From: C7867-006 sp035438705
Lineage (GTDB): Bacteria > Patescibacteriota > Minisyncoccia > Phycocordibacterales > DATDWN01
Assembly: GCA_035438705.1 (NCBI GenBank)
Contig: DAORIV010000003.1
Coordinates: 1 to 64,000 of the forward strand
DNA: 64,000 nt
Direction of reading: 5' to 3'
Part shown: one piece after another, positions 45,314 to 54,619 of the stretch
Layout of the letters: every line of letters begins with the position of its first letter
Position numbering within the stretch: position 1 is the stretch's first letter
Notes under the pieces: model-generated
What the model saw: the letters and a program-made list of their open reading frames with translations, nothing else
Database searches by the model: none
Told to the model about the DNA's origin: nothing
Program-made: the position numbers and the translations under genes

Positions 45314-45892
45314 ATGGCAATGCTTGAATACAACGAAATAGTAGAAAGAAAGTACATCGTTTTTAACGGTGAACCTTGGGAAGTACTCTCCTCTCACGTT
45401 TTCAGAAAACAACAAAGAAAGCCTGTTAATGCCACAAAACTTAAAAACCTTATTACTGGAAAAGTTACAGAACAATCTTTCCACGTATCTGAAAAAGTCG
45501 AAGAGGCAGAAATAGACAGTAAAGAGGCAAAGTACCTGTACAACAACAAAGGCGAATACTGGTTCTGTGAACCTAATGATCCTTCAAAAAGATTTTCTCT
45601 TTCAGATTCAGTTATGGGTCCTAGAGGAAAATTTCTTAAGGTCAACTCTGTTATTGAAGTACTATCATTTGAAGACACTACTATTGGTATTAAAATGCCA
45701 ATCAAGGTAGAACTAAAGGTGGTTGAAGCACATCCAGCAGTTAAAGGTAACACTGCTCAAGGTGCAACAAAAATTGTAAAACTAGAAACAGGTGCTGAAA
45801 TAAATGTTCCAATGTTTATCAAAGAAGGTGAAATTGTAAGAGTAAACAGTGAAACTGGAGAGTATGCAGAACGAGCTGAAGCTGGTTTTTAA
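45314..45892 (+). CDS. efp: Translation elongation factor P
   Basis: 192 aa, three beta-barrel domains. Relieves ribosome stalling at polyproline. The tip loop that usually reads PGKG is HVFRKQQRKPVNATKLKNL here, so the usual modified Lys position is replaced by a basic KQQRKP loop. C-terminal domain with HPAVKGNTAQGATKIVKLETG and VRVNSETGEYAERA. A promoter TTGATT-N17-TATATT lies upstream. No SD. Confidence 0.96.
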   Translation: MAMLEYNEIVERKYIVFNGEPWEVLSSHVFRKQQRKPVNATKLKNLITGKVTEQSFHVSEKVEEAEIDSKEAKYLYNNKGEYWFCEPNDPSKRFSLSDSVMGPRGKFLKVNSVIEVLSFEDTTIGIKMPIKVELKVVEAHPAVKGNTAQGATKIVKLETGAEINVPMFIKEGEIVRVNSETGEYAERAEAGF

Positions 45893-45910
45893 ATTTCTAA
45901 GACTCTGAAA

Positions 45911-45941
45911 AAACAAAAACCACCGAATGGTGGTTTTTGTT
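45911..45941 (+). terminator. efp terminator
   Basis: CAAAAACCACC-GAAT-GGTGGTTTTTG. Confidence 0.88.
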
Positions 45942-45943
45942 AA

Positions 45944-46086
45944 CCTTCACAAAGTATTAAAATGAAGAATCTCTTAGGTTTTTTGGCGAAGGTCGCGTAT
46001 AAAATAAAAACTGGAGCCTGAGATGTACAAGTAGTACTTCGATGGACCAGTTTTTATTTTAGACGATGAGATTTGTCAAAAAGACA
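45944..46086. ncRNA. Structured intergenic element (candidate RNA)
   Basis: Between convergent efp and rpsR. CCTTC/GAAGG closes 45945-45993; a perfect 14-bp stem AAAATAAAAACTGG/CCAGTTTTTATTTT spans 46001-46060 around a 32-nt internal region with a GTAC...GTAC hairpin; a TTTGTC/GACAA(G) hairpin lies at 46074-46086. No T-tract, so not a simple terminator. No family recognised; strand unknown. Confidence 0.4.
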
Positions 46087-46090
46087 AGAG

Positions 46091-46297
46091 CTATCTAGAA
46101 ACATATGGGAGTAACCCCATAAAGCGAGCCCTCTTTATAGCCATAGCCAAATTTCTCTGATTCTTTGCAGTAACACCTGTTCTCTTTCTTGCAATCATTC
46201 TTGCGTGTGGATTTAGAAACTTCTTAAGAAGCTCTACATCTTTGTAGTCTATATGTTTTATATTATTCTCAGTGAAGTAACAGTTTTTTGAATTCAT
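46091..46297 (-). CDS. rpsR: Ribosomal protein S18
   Basis: 68 aa, short but complete S18 (DYKDVELLKKFLNPHARMIA, RTGVTAKNQRNLAMAIKRAR). Small-subunit protein that pairs with S6 on the platform. Last gene of tatD-rpsF-ssb-rpsR. No SD. Confidence 0.97.
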   Translation of the reverse strand: MNSKNCYFTENNIKHIDYKDVELLKKFLNPHARMIARKRTGVTAKNQRNLAMAIKRARFMGLLPYVSR

Positions 46298-46356
46298 ATT
46301 ATTTATTTAAATTTTCTTAATTTTTTCTATTTAATTTATTTTAATTTCTAACGAAA

Positions 46357-46800
46357 TTAAAATGGAATATCTTCTGGGTTTATCTCCTCCTCAGGATACT
46401 CTATCGTATCCATCGCCTTCTTATCATCCTCTGCAGGAGCTGGAGAGGCAAATCCCCCAGAAACTGCCCCATCTCTTTTAGGTCCGAACTGCATTCTGTC
46501 TACAACAATCTCAGTTCTATATTTTTTAACACCTGATGCATCATCCCAACTTCTTGTTTGCATTCTACCTTCCACTAAAATTGAAGAGCCTTTCTTCATG
46601 TATTGTCCCACCATTTCTGCTTGTCTTCCGAAAACAACTACATTGTGATAGTCGACATTCTCTTGTTTAACACCATTTTTATCTTTCCAAACTCTATTTG
46701 TAGCCACTGAGAAACTTGCAACCTTAATACCAGATGGAAGAGCTTTGATTTCTGGATCTCTTGTTATATTCCCTATTACTATTGCTTTGTTTAAATACAT
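46357..46800 (-). CDS. ssb: Single-stranded DNA-binding protein
   Basis: 147 aa. OB fold at 1-105 (NKAIVIGNITRDPEIKALPS, GRQAEMVGQYMKKGSSILVEGR), a short linker and the acidic C-terminal tip ending DIPF that recruits repair proteins. The usual rpsF-ssb-rpsR order. Starts 5 bp after the rpsF stop. Confidence 0.97.
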   Translation of the reverse strand: MYLNKAIVIGNITRDPEIKALPSGIKVASFSVATNRVWKDKNGVKQENVDYHNVVVFGRQAEMVGQYMKKGSSILVEGRMQTRSWDDASGVKKYRTEIVVDRMQFGPKRDGAVSGGFASPAPAEDDKKAMDTIEYPEEEINPEDIPF

Positions 46801-46805
46801 ATTTT

Positions 46806-47306
46806 TTATGCTACAGCTAGGTCTTCCTCCACCTTATCCTCTACCACCTCTTCTTTTACTTCCTCAACAAAGTCATCACTCATTTCGTCTAGTTTCTTTG
46901 GCTTATCTTCAGATTTTAACTTCATTTTACCATTCAAAAGTGTGTTCTCTTTTACAGTCTTGATTAACAAGTATCTCAAAACATCTACATTGTTATCAAG
47001 GAATTTTTTTACTGAATCTATATTTTCACTAGATAATTGAAACTTAATCCATCCAAAATAACCCTTATCAGCCTTAAATCTTGATGTTTGTACAACTTTT
47101 ACCATTTCATATGCTAGATCAATAAGAACTGGATCCTCTGAAGATATAACTTCACCTTGCACAGAAGTCACTGCATTTTTTATAGCTGAAACCTTCTCAG
47201 GAACTTGCTCTTGAGAAAGTGTTGGTAGGAGTAGATAAGACACCTCGTACACAGTTGAGTTGCCTTCTTTTGCACTTTTTACTTCGTCATTTAATTCTTT
47301 TTCCAT
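46806..47306 (-). CDS. rpsF: Ribosomal protein S6
   Basis: About 166 aa from MEKELNDEV (47306); the ATG at 47342 would overlap tatD. The S6 ferredoxin-like core (YEVSYLLLPTLSQEQVPEKV, KADKGYFGWIKFQL) is preceded by ~20 extra residues and followed by a long acidic tail (EEVKEEVVEDKVEEDLAVA). Binds S18. Start choice is moderate. Confidence 0.93.
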   Translation of the reverse strand: MEKELNDEVKSAKEGNSTVYEVSYLLLPTLSQEQVPEKVSAIKNAVTSVQGEVISSEDPVLIDLAYEMVKVVQTSRFKADKGYFGWIKFQLSSENIDSVKKFLDNNVDVLRYLLIKTVKENTLLNGKMKLKSEDKPKKLDEMSDDFVEEVKEEVVEDKVEEDLAVA

Positions 47307-47319
47307 GAAGTAGAGACTA

Positions 47320-48162
47320 TCATAATAAACCAAAAGAGGCAAGGGATTCTTTAATTTTTGGGAAACGTTTTAAAACATTGTCAAATAAGGCTTTTTTCAT
47401 ATTTTCTTCACTTTCCCCCTTAATTTCAGCCATTTTTTTAACAATATCCGGTATATACATTGGTGAATTTCTTTTACCCCTGTGTGGTACTGGAGCAACA
47501 AATGGAGCGTCTGTCTCGACCATTATCATGTCTATTGGAGTTGATTTTATTAACTCATTATAATCATTTGTAAAAGTAATGACACCTGTAAATGATACAG
47601 TAAAACCTATATCTAAAAACCTCTTAAGAATATTTAAATCCCCAGCAAAGAAATGAGCGTTTCCTTTTAGTTTACCGCCTGAAGTTTTTTGATGATGCTC
47701 AAGAATAGTCAATGCATCTAAGTATGCATCCTGTGTCCCCTTACTGCTTCTTATGTGTAGCATAAGTGGTTTGTCTACTGTAAGTGCCAGATCTACATGA
47801 TACTCAAAAATAGTCTTCTGAATCATTTTTATTTTTAATACATCCTCTTCATTTTCTGGCAACCTGAAATAATCAAGCCCACACTCACCTATTGCAACCA
47901 CTTTTTCTTCCAGTGCCAATTTTGTTAAGTGTTCATCAAAAACAGAGTCTACAGTTAAATCCCCAGGATGCTGTCCAATACATGCAAATAGATTTTTATG
48001 CTCATTAGCAAGTCTCACACACTCCCTAGATGTTTTGATGTCTGTCCCAATATTTATCACCGCAATACCTGCTTTTTTAGTTCTTTCTATCTCTTCATTT
48101 CGATCTTCATCAAAATCAGGAAAGTATAAGTGTGAGTGTATATCAAAATATTCAATCTTCAT
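47320..48162 (-). CDS. tatD: TatD-family metal-dependent deoxyribonuclease
   Basis: 280 aa TIM-barrel. Metal ligands visible in FDIHSHLYF (HxH), GECGLDYF (E), HIRSSKG (H), NAHFFAGD (H) and ETDAPF (D). Starts 1 bp after metG, so the two are coupled, as often seen next to metG in bacteria. Confidence 0.95.
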   Translation of the reverse strand: MKIEYFDIHSHLYFPDFDEDRNEEIERTKKAGIAVINIGTDIKTSRECVRLANEHKNLFACIGQHPGDLTVDSVFDEHLTKLALEEKVVAIGECGLDYFRLPENEEDVLKIKMIQKTIFEYHVDLALTVDKPLMLHIRSSKGTQDAYLDALTILEHHQKTSGGKLKGNAHFFAGDLNILKRFLDIGFTVSFTGVITFTNDYNELIKSTPIDMIMVETDAPFVAPVPHRGKRNSPMYIPDIVKKMAEIKGESEENMKKALFDNVLKRFPKIKESLASFGLL

Positions 48163-48163
48163 T

Positions 48164-49597
48164 TTAATCTTTGCGCAAAAATAATGGAGCCTCTGGTTTT
48201 TTGTTATCTAAAAGAAGTTGTTTTATATTCTTATGAGTATCGTACATAATTGGTTCTAATAGTTCGGCGATCTCATGTAGTTTTCTAACCATTTCCAAAA
48301 TAAGCTCTTTACCTTTTTGTTCATCCGTTTTTACAACCTTAAATGGTTCAGTATTTTGTATAAACAAATCCAATTCTCCTATTTTCTTCCAAACAAACTC
48401 TACTGCCATACTAATGTTGTATGTTTCCAATATTGCAAAATATTCTTCAAATTTAGTCTTTTCAAAACTAATCTCATTTTTATCTAAGTATTTCTCAGAA
48501 AGTGTTAATATTCTACTAGTTAAATTTCCTAATCCATTTGCCAAATCAGCATTATATAACTCTTTAAGTCTAGGCATAGTTATATCACTGTCTTCAAACG
48601 GATGTACGTGTCTTAATAAAAGATATCTAACAGAATCTGAACCAAATTCATTAACAAGATCGAAAGGACTAATTACATTTCCCAAAGATTTACTCATCTT
48701 TTGTCCTCCAGAGTTAATGAATCCATGATAAACAACCCTATCAGTATTTTTAATATCTGCTGACATTAACATTGCCTGCCACATAATTGATTGAAATCTA
48801 ACCTGGTCTTTTCCTGCAAGTTGGACTACTTCACCTTCTGTCCAATATTTCTTAAAGTTTCCACCCTCTTCTGGCCAATCCAAAGTTGAAATATAGTTAG
48901 TTAGTGCATCAAACCAAACATACATAACCTGATTTTGATCTCCAGGCACAGGTATGCCCCATGAAAGTCTTTCTTTCTCACGTGAAATACTAAAATCCTC
49001 AAGTCCAGCTTTTACAAAATTTATAGCCTCAACTGCTCTCCACTCTGGTAGTACAGAATTTTCCCTTTGCAAATACTCCAATAATTTATCCTCGTAATTA
49101 CTCAATTTGAAGAAATAATTTTCTTCTTCAATATTTTTTATTTCTAAATGGGGGTGTATAAAACATTTTCCATCTTCATTTAAATCCTTTGGTGTTTTAA
49201 ATGATTCACAACCAACACAATATTTACCTGTATATGATTTTTTATAAATATCACCCTTAGATTCACATCTCTTCCATATTTCTTGAGCGGCCTTAATGTG
49301 TTTTTCATCTGTAGTTCTAATGAACACATCGTTAGATAGATTCAGAAGCTCTTTTAGTTTTTGAAATTCAGAAGAAAAATGGTCAGTATACTCTTTAACA
49401 TCTCTACCTTCTTTTTGACTTGCTTCCCATATTTTCTGACCGTGCTCATCGGTGCCTGTAGTGAAAAAAACATTATCGCCCCTTAGTCTTTTGTAACGTG
49501 CCACAACATCTGCATTTATGATTTCTGTAGCAAAACCAATATGTGGGTCAGAGTTCACATATGGAAGAGTTGTTGTAATATAAAAATTTTTAGACAT
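48164..49597 (-). CDS. metG: Methionyl-tRNA synthetase
   Basis: 477 aa class I enzyme. HIGH motif as DPHIGFATEI, zinc-type knuckle in YCVGCESF and CFIHPHLE, KMSKS in GGQKMSKSLGN, then the anticodon-binding helical domain. Lacks the C-terminal tRNA-binding dimerisation domain of the E. coli enzyme. A TAAAAT box lies 6 nt before the ATG, suggesting a leaderless mRNA. Confidence 0.97.
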   Translation of the reverse strand: MSKNFYITTTLPYVNSDPHIGFATEIINADVVARYKRLRGDNVFFTTGTDEHGQKIWEASQKEGRDVKEYTDHFSSEFQKLKELLNLSNDVFIRTTDEKHIKAAQEIWKRCESKGDIYKKSYTGKYCVGCESFKTPKDLNEDGKCFIHPHLEIKNIEEENYFFKLSNYEDKLLEYLQRENSVLPEWRAVEAINFVKAGLEDFSISREKERLSWGIPVPGDQNQVMYVWFDALTNYISTLDWPEEGGNFKKYWTEGEVVQLAGKDQVRFQSIMWQAMLMSADIKNTDRVVYHGFINSGGQKMSKSLGNVISPFDLVNEFGSDSVRYLLLRHVHPFEDSDITMPRLKELYNADLANGLGNLTSRILTLSEKYLDKNEISFEKTKFEEYFAILETYNISMAVEFVWKKIGELDLFIQNTEPFKVVKTDEQKGKELILEMVRKLHEIAELLEPIMYDTHKNIKQLLLDNKKPEAPLFLRKD

Positions 49598-49628
49598 CTG
49601 GGTATTTTAAAACTGTAAGACAGAAAAA

Positions 49629-50696
49629 CTACTGTGAATTCATCATCCTTTCTATAGCCTCGATTTTATCTTTCTCAAAATCATTGAAAAACTCAATAAC
49701 AGCAGAAGCTATAGGGACAGATAGTATCATACCTATAAATCCTGCCAATTCCCACCCTGCAGTAAGTGCCAATATTGAAACCACTGGAGAAACCCCAATA
49801 ACCTTTTTAACAACTAAAGGATAAATCAACTGGTTCTCAAACTGGTGAATAATAATATACAACCCAATAACCACTAATGCCAAAGGCATACCTCCTGTAA
49901 CAAATGCAATCATTATTGCTGGTATTGAAGCAAGTATGGGGCCAAAAAGAGGAATAATTTCCAAAATAGCAGCGAGTGTTGCTAAAAGTAGTGCGTTAGG
50001 AACTCCAATAATTAGAAGCCCTAAATATACCAACATTCCAATAATAACAGCCAGTACCAATTGCCCCTGCATCCACAAACCGATTTTCTTCTGAGATCTT
50101 TTCCACAACTCAACAACATATCTTTCGTGCTTTAGTGTTGTTATGGCTTTTAGAAACTTTCCAACTCCATCTTCTTCCACCGCAAGATAAAAAGAAAGAA
50201 TAATTGTAAGTAAAAATGATAACAAACCTCCGAAAAATGTTGTTATACTTCCCAATGTATTTGAAGCAATAGAAGAAGTGATAGTATTGATTTGAATAAT
50301 TAGTTTCTCAAGATCAAAACTGTCTGTTAACTCTGCCACAAAAGGCTGTGAAGTAAAAAAACTACTATTTATTATTGTGCTTGGACTAAAGTATAAAGAA
50401 GAATTCGCTAGAAAATCAGATGACTCTCCTAGAAGTGGGACGAGTAAGAAAAAAACTGCGCCAACCATAAATAGAGCTAAACAAAGATATATCAGAATAA
50501 CTCCAAATAGTCTTGGTACACCTCTTCTCAAAAACCACTGTGTTCCAGGCTCAACGGCGGAAGCAATAACAATAGAAAGCAAAACCACAAGAATTAAATC
50601 TTTTAGTAAATATGCTACATAAAACAAAATTATTACAACAATTGCCTTTGCTATAGTACCAACACTTATATTTATAGTGTTTTCTTTTAGATTCAT
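49629..50696 (-). CDS. AI-2E family transporter (permease)
   Basis: 355 aa with about seven helices. Family features: paired N-terminal helices, long loop with FLKAITTLKHERYVVELWKR, and the C-terminal LIIGVPNALLLATLAAILEI and IIIHQFENQLIYPLVVKKVIG signature. Members export small molecules or act as Na+/H+ antiporters; substrate unknown here. TAATAT lies 8 nt before the ATG. Confidence 0.92.
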   Translation of the reverse strand: MNLKENTINISVGTIAKAIVVIILFYVAYLLKDLILVVLLSIVIASAVEPGTQWFLRRGVPRLFGVILIYLCLALFMVGAVFFLLVPLLGESSDFLANSSLYFSPSTIINSSFFTSQPFVAELTDSFDLEKLIIQINTITSSIASNTLGSITTFFGGLLSFLLTIILSFYLAVEEDGVGKFLKAITTLKHERYVVELWKRSQKKIGLWMQGQLVLAVIIGMLVYLGLLIIGVPNALLLATLAAILEIIPLFGPILASIPAIMIAFVTGGMPLALVVIGLYIIIHQFENQLIYPLVVKKVIGVSPVVSILALTAGWELAGFIGMILSVPIASAVIEFFNDFEKDKIEAIERMMNSQ

Positions 50697-50733
50697 AACT
50701 AAATATTACCACTCAAAAAAATATTTGTACAAA

Positions 50734-52059
50734 TTATGAGTTAAGTTCTGCTTTCACAAAACTAATTAGATCTAAAACTGACATTCTTTTTTGCTCTCCA
50801 GTATCTCTATCTCTTACAGTAACCCCTGCATCCTTTTCAATAGTTTCAAAATCAACAGTTACACACCAAGGAGTTCCTATTTCATCCTGTCTCCTGTATC
50901 TCTTTCCAATATTTCCATTGTCATCAAACATAACCGCACCAAATTCTTTTTTAAGCTGTTTGAATACTTCTCTAGCTTTATCTACAAGCTCTGGTTTGTT
51001 TTTAAGTAGTGGAAACACTGCAATTTTAACTGGAGCTATTTTAGGTTTGAATGATAAATAAACTCTTGTATCTTCTCCATTTTCCTCCTCTCTATATGCA
51101 TCACACAATACAGCAAGTATAGTTCTATCTAATCCCAGTGATGGTTCAATTACGTGAGGAGTATATCGTTCCTTATTTTCTTCATCAAAATAAGACAGAT
51201 CAACATTAGAACCAGCTGAGTGGCTTTTTAAATCAAAATCAGTTCTATATGCCAAGCCATATAACTCTTTTCTGCCGAATGGATAATCGAACTCAAAATC
51301 TATTGTTCTCTTAGAATAGTGTGCTAAATCTGATTCAGAAACTTCAAGTTCGTGTACATGATTCATATCCAATCCTATTTCATTACACCAATTAAGCATT
51401 GTTTTTCTCCATTCTCCAAAAGCACTCTCCCATTCAGTTGGCTTAACAAAATATTCAACTTCCATTTGTCTAAACTCTCTCGATCTAAAAACAAAATCTC
51501 TCGGAGCAATTTCATTCCGAAATGCCTTACCAATTTGTGCCATACCGAAAGGAATTTTTGGGTGTATTGAGTCTTGAATATTTTTATAATTTACAAACAT
51601 ACCCCCAGCAGTTTCTGGACGAAGATAAGTTACTGAAGACTCATCTTCTGAAGCTCCGATGTTAGTTTTAAACATCATATTAAATTGTTTTGGACTACTT
51701 AATTTTCCACCACAATCAGGGCACTTATTTTTATCTTCTAATTGATCTTCTCTGAATCGATGTCCGCACTTTTCACAAATTACTAATGGATCGGAGAAAC
51801 CTGAAACATGACCTGATGCTTCCCATACTTTTGGGTTCATTATTATTGCAGCATCAACTCCATACATATCTTCTCTATCAGATACAAACATCTTCCACCA
51901 CAGATTTTTCAAGTTATTAGATAACTCTGCTCCATAAGGACCGTAATCCCAAGTACCTGCAAGTCCCCCATAGATTTCAGAGCCTTGAAAAACAAAACCT
52001 CTTCTTTTACAAAGAGACACTATTTTCTCCATTAAGTTGTCATTTTTTGAACTTTCCAT
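50734..52059 (-). CDS. glyS: Glycyl-tRNA synthetase, single-chain (alpha2) type
   Basis: 441 aa class II enzyme. GGLAGTWDYGPYGAELSNNL near the N-terminus, a zinc ribbon CEKCGHRF...CPDCGGK (about 94-121), motif 2 FRNEIAPRDFVFRSREFRQM, motif 3 with PSLGLDRTILAVL and the anticodon domain. The bacterial/eukaryal-like homodimer form, not the alpha2-beta2 form. Confidence 0.97.
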   Translation of the reverse strand: MESSKNDNLMEKIVSLCKRRGFVFQGSEIYGGLAGTWDYGPYGAELSNNLKNLWWKMFVSDREDMYGVDAAIIMNPKVWEASGHVSGFSDPLVICEKCGHRFREDQLEDKNKCPDCGGKLSSPKQFNMMFKTNIGASEDESSVTYLRPETAGGMFVNYKNIQDSIHPKIPFGMAQIGKAFRNEIAPRDFVFRSREFRQMEVEYFVKPTEWESAFGEWRKTMLNWCNEIGLDMNHVHELEVSESDLAHYSKRTIDFEFDYPFGRKELYGLAYRTDFDLKSHSAGSNVDLSYFDEENKERYTPHVIEPSLGLDRTILAVLCDAYREEENGEDTRVYLSFKPKIAPVKIAVFPLLKNKPELVDKAREVFKQLKKEFGAVMFDDNGNIGKRYRRQDEIGTPWCVTVDFETIEKDAGVTVRDRDTGEQKRMSVLDLISFVKAELNS

Positions 52060-52102
52060 ATTTAACCTATACTAACCTATCTATGAGTTAGATTCAAACA
52101 AA

Positions 52103-53998
52103 TTAATTCGCAACAATATCACCCCCAGCAGGCATACCATCCTCAAATTTTGTATTTGTTTGAGAAGCAAATGTCTTTAATTCTGCCCCAGTGTGAGAAT
52201 CTATTGATGTAAGATTTGAAGAAAGTAATAAATTTGGCACAGTAGAAACCTGATTAAGACTTGGGACAATTCCTAGTTTAAAATACACCTGCTTAGCTGA
52301 AGAAGTAAAACCAGATCCAGCAGATACATTTCCTATATCCCAAGTTACAACCCTAGTATCTGGATCAAAGGTAATTTTTTCACTACTTGGAGAAGTTTCA
52401 CCTTTCCACGACACACCTTGTGGCAAAACTGCCCTAACACTGGTACCTCTAAGGTCACTTGTAGTATTAGTCAAAGTCCAACTTATTGTATATGTAGTTT
52501 CCATATCGGCCTTTGGAGGTATTGGCCCAGAATTTGAAAATGGTCCTGTACTTCTAAGAGACTTACTCGTAAGATTCGCAACTGATGATATTTTTATTGT
52601 AACGTCCTCTGTTGAAGAAACTTTTCCACCGTCTCTACCTACCCTTTCCCCTGATATAACTATTTTAAGATCTATATATGGATTTTTAATTAACTTTGGT
52701 TGGACCAAATTAGAAATAGAAGCAACAGAAAATGAAACCCTGCCTGAATCTCCAGGTGACATATCCCCAAGATTACTTGTTGTATTTTTATCCCAAACTA
52801 TTTTATCCTCTACTGATCGATAAAATCCCTGATCTGCCACAGTTACCCTTGATCTATCTAGTGCATTTCCAGAAAGCTTTACTTCGATTGTACTATCTAC
52901 AATCTTATCCGGAAGAGTGTTTTGCCAACTTATGGAAGTACCATTTGTTGCCCCGGGGTTTGCTACTCCATTGTTGTAAGAATCAACTTCTAGATCAAAG
53001 AAGGACTTTCTAATTCCCATAGTTATCAAATTAGAAACAAGCGGAGTATCAAAATCAAAAACCCCACCAGACTTTGTTCCAGCGGATATTCTAAAAGATC
53101 TATCTTCAAGGTTTTGACCGATCAAAACTCCATTTATACTGATTATTTTTTTGTCTCCATTTTTTAAGTCTCCTATACTCCAAACTGAATCGTCTCTAAC
53201 TGGTTTAATGTTTGATCCTTTGTAGGTAAATCCGTATGGGTATTCAATCTTCACTATTGCATCTTTTATTGGAACAGATGAATTTGAGGTTACGGAAACA
53301 TCTATTGTTATATTCTGTCCTGAATTTACTTCCTTTGGATAATCAAGTTCTAATATTATCGGCGAAGAACCAATTAAAACTTCATAGGTTTTTTCTTTTG
53401 AAAAGGTAGCATTAGAACCTGTTACCTTATATTCGATTCTGAAAGAAAAAGTTTTAACAGTATCTTTCTCTCCAAACAAAACCACTCTCAAACTATGATC
53501 TTTTATTTGACCATTTTCAATCACTCCCAATGCGACTTCTTCATGTGAAATAGGTTTGTTTTCTTCAAGTACCGACTCTGTTCCATCTGGATAATCTATA
53601 AACAAAGTTGCGTCTTCTAGTGTGGTTCTATTACCATTTTTAATAGAAAGTCCTATAGATAACTCTTCTCCAGAAGAAACGGAAGTTGGAGCAATTATGT
53701 CCATTGTTATGTTATTTGAAGAAATTGTATTCAATCCCCCAAGGAATATAAAAGCAGCCACCCCAACTGATACCAAAAAGAATACAACTGAACCAAAAAA
53801 ATACTTATTAAAAAATGCATTATTCCTCTTTATTATCACTTCAGGGGGTAAATCATAGTTTGGTTTACTGCCCCAATCAGTCGGAACATCGTACTCTTTC
53901 GGAGCAACAGGAGTCCTTTTTTCTTTTGGAATTATATCTTCGTTTCTTGAATAAAGAGTTCTTTTTAGTCTTTCTATACTACTTTCTTCTGGATTCAT
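52103..53998 (-). CDS. Membrane-anchored DUF11/CARDB-type repeat protein
   Basis: About 631 aa from the ATG at 53998 (MNPEESSIERL). TATAAT (54009-54014) lies 10 nt upstream; the ATG at 54031 lies upstream of the -10 box and is rejected. A cytoplasmic stretch of ~60 aa, one helix (FFGSVVFFLVSVGVAAFIFL), then several extracellular Ig-like DUF11 domains (SGEELSIGLSIKNGNRTTLE, SGQNITIDVSVTSNSSVPIK, DMETTYTISWTLTNTTSDLR). A probable surface stalk protein. Own promoter just after recO. Confidence 0.82.
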   Translation of the reverse strand: MNPEESSIERLKRTLYSRNEDIIPKEKRTPVAPKEYDVPTDWGSKPNYDLPPEVIIKRNNAFFNKYFFGSVVFFLVSVGVAAFIFLGGLNTISSNNITMDIIAPTSVSSGEELSIGLSIKNGNRTTLEDATLFIDYPDGTESVLEENKPISHEEVALGVIENGQIKDHSLRVVLFGEKDTVKTFSFRIEYKVTGSNATFSKEKTYEVLIGSSPIILELDYPKEVNSGQNITIDVSVTSNSSVPIKDAIVKIEYPYGFTYKGSNIKPVRDDSVWSIGDLKNGDKKIISINGVLIGQNLEDRSFRISAGTKSGGVFDFDTPLVSNLITMGIRKSFFDLEVDSYNNGVANPGATNGTSISWQNTLPDKIVDSTIEVKLSGNALDRSRVTVADQGFYRSVEDKIVWDKNTTSNLGDMSPGDSGRVSFSVASISNLVQPKLIKNPYIDLKIVISGERVGRDGGKVSSTEDVTIKISSVANLTSKSLRSTGPFSNSGPIPPKADMETTYTISWTLTNTTSDLRGTSVRAVLPQGVSWKGETSPSSEKITFDPDTRVVTWDIGNVSAGSGFTSSAKQVYFKLGIVPSLNQVSTVPNLLLSSNLTSIDSHTGAELKTFASQTNTKFEDGMPAGGDIVAN

Positions 53999-54033
53999 AT
54001 TGGTATTAATTATAACACTATTTATTTTCAAAT

Positions 54034-54618
54034 CTACAATTGACTCTCCTTCAAAGCTTTATTTATCACGGAGACTATTTTTGTTTTCTCACTATCTATT
54101 TTTTCTAATAGAGAATAATCCCACAAACACGCTTCGTCAAAAAATATTTCTGTATTTTCATCTTTTGCAATATATCCTAGTCTATTTAATATTCTTAAAA
54201 CCATAAGAATCTCAAACTCTGTTGTATTGTCTTCTTGAAGTTTTTTAAGATAATTAAAACCGGAAGATACCACTTCAAATGTTTTACTATCTGGAGATTC
54301 CCCCACTATCATTTTAAGCAACATCTTAAATACTTGAGCCACCACCTTGTGAGTATATTTAGGTAAATCAAAAAATAAAGATGATTGGTATGTTGCATTG
54401 GTAACTTTCCAACCTCCTTTTCCCTTTACACAAGAAATGATCACAAAAGAACCTTCCTGCAAAGCCGTTCGGAGTTTTGAAACGGACAACCTCGCTGATC
54501 TGGCACTTGCAATTATTAACCCGAGATCTTTTGTGAATATGTGCAACAGAATATTCGCCTCACCAAACGGTGTTCGTTTTAAAATAATACCTTCTGTGGT
54601 GTAAACATGATAAGACAT
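54034..54618 (-). CDS. recO: DNA repair protein RecO
   Basis: 194 aa. N-terminal OB fold (YTTEGIILKRTPFGEANILLHI) and helical C-terminal domain; the zinc cysteines seen in some RecO are missing, and the protein is shorter than the ~240 typical. Loads RecA onto SSB-coated DNA with RecR. Starts 1 bp after ileS. Confidence 0.92.
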   Translation of the reverse strand: MSYHVYTTEGIILKRTPFGEANILLHIFTKDLGLIIASARSARLSVSKLRTALQEGSFVIISCVKGKGGWKVTNATYQSSLFFDLPKYTHKVVAQVFKMLLKMIVGESPDSKTFEVVSSGFNYLKKLQEDNTTEFEILMVLRILNRLGYIAKDENTEIFFDEACLWDYSLLEKIDSEKTKIVSVINKALKESQL

Positions 54619-54619
54619 T

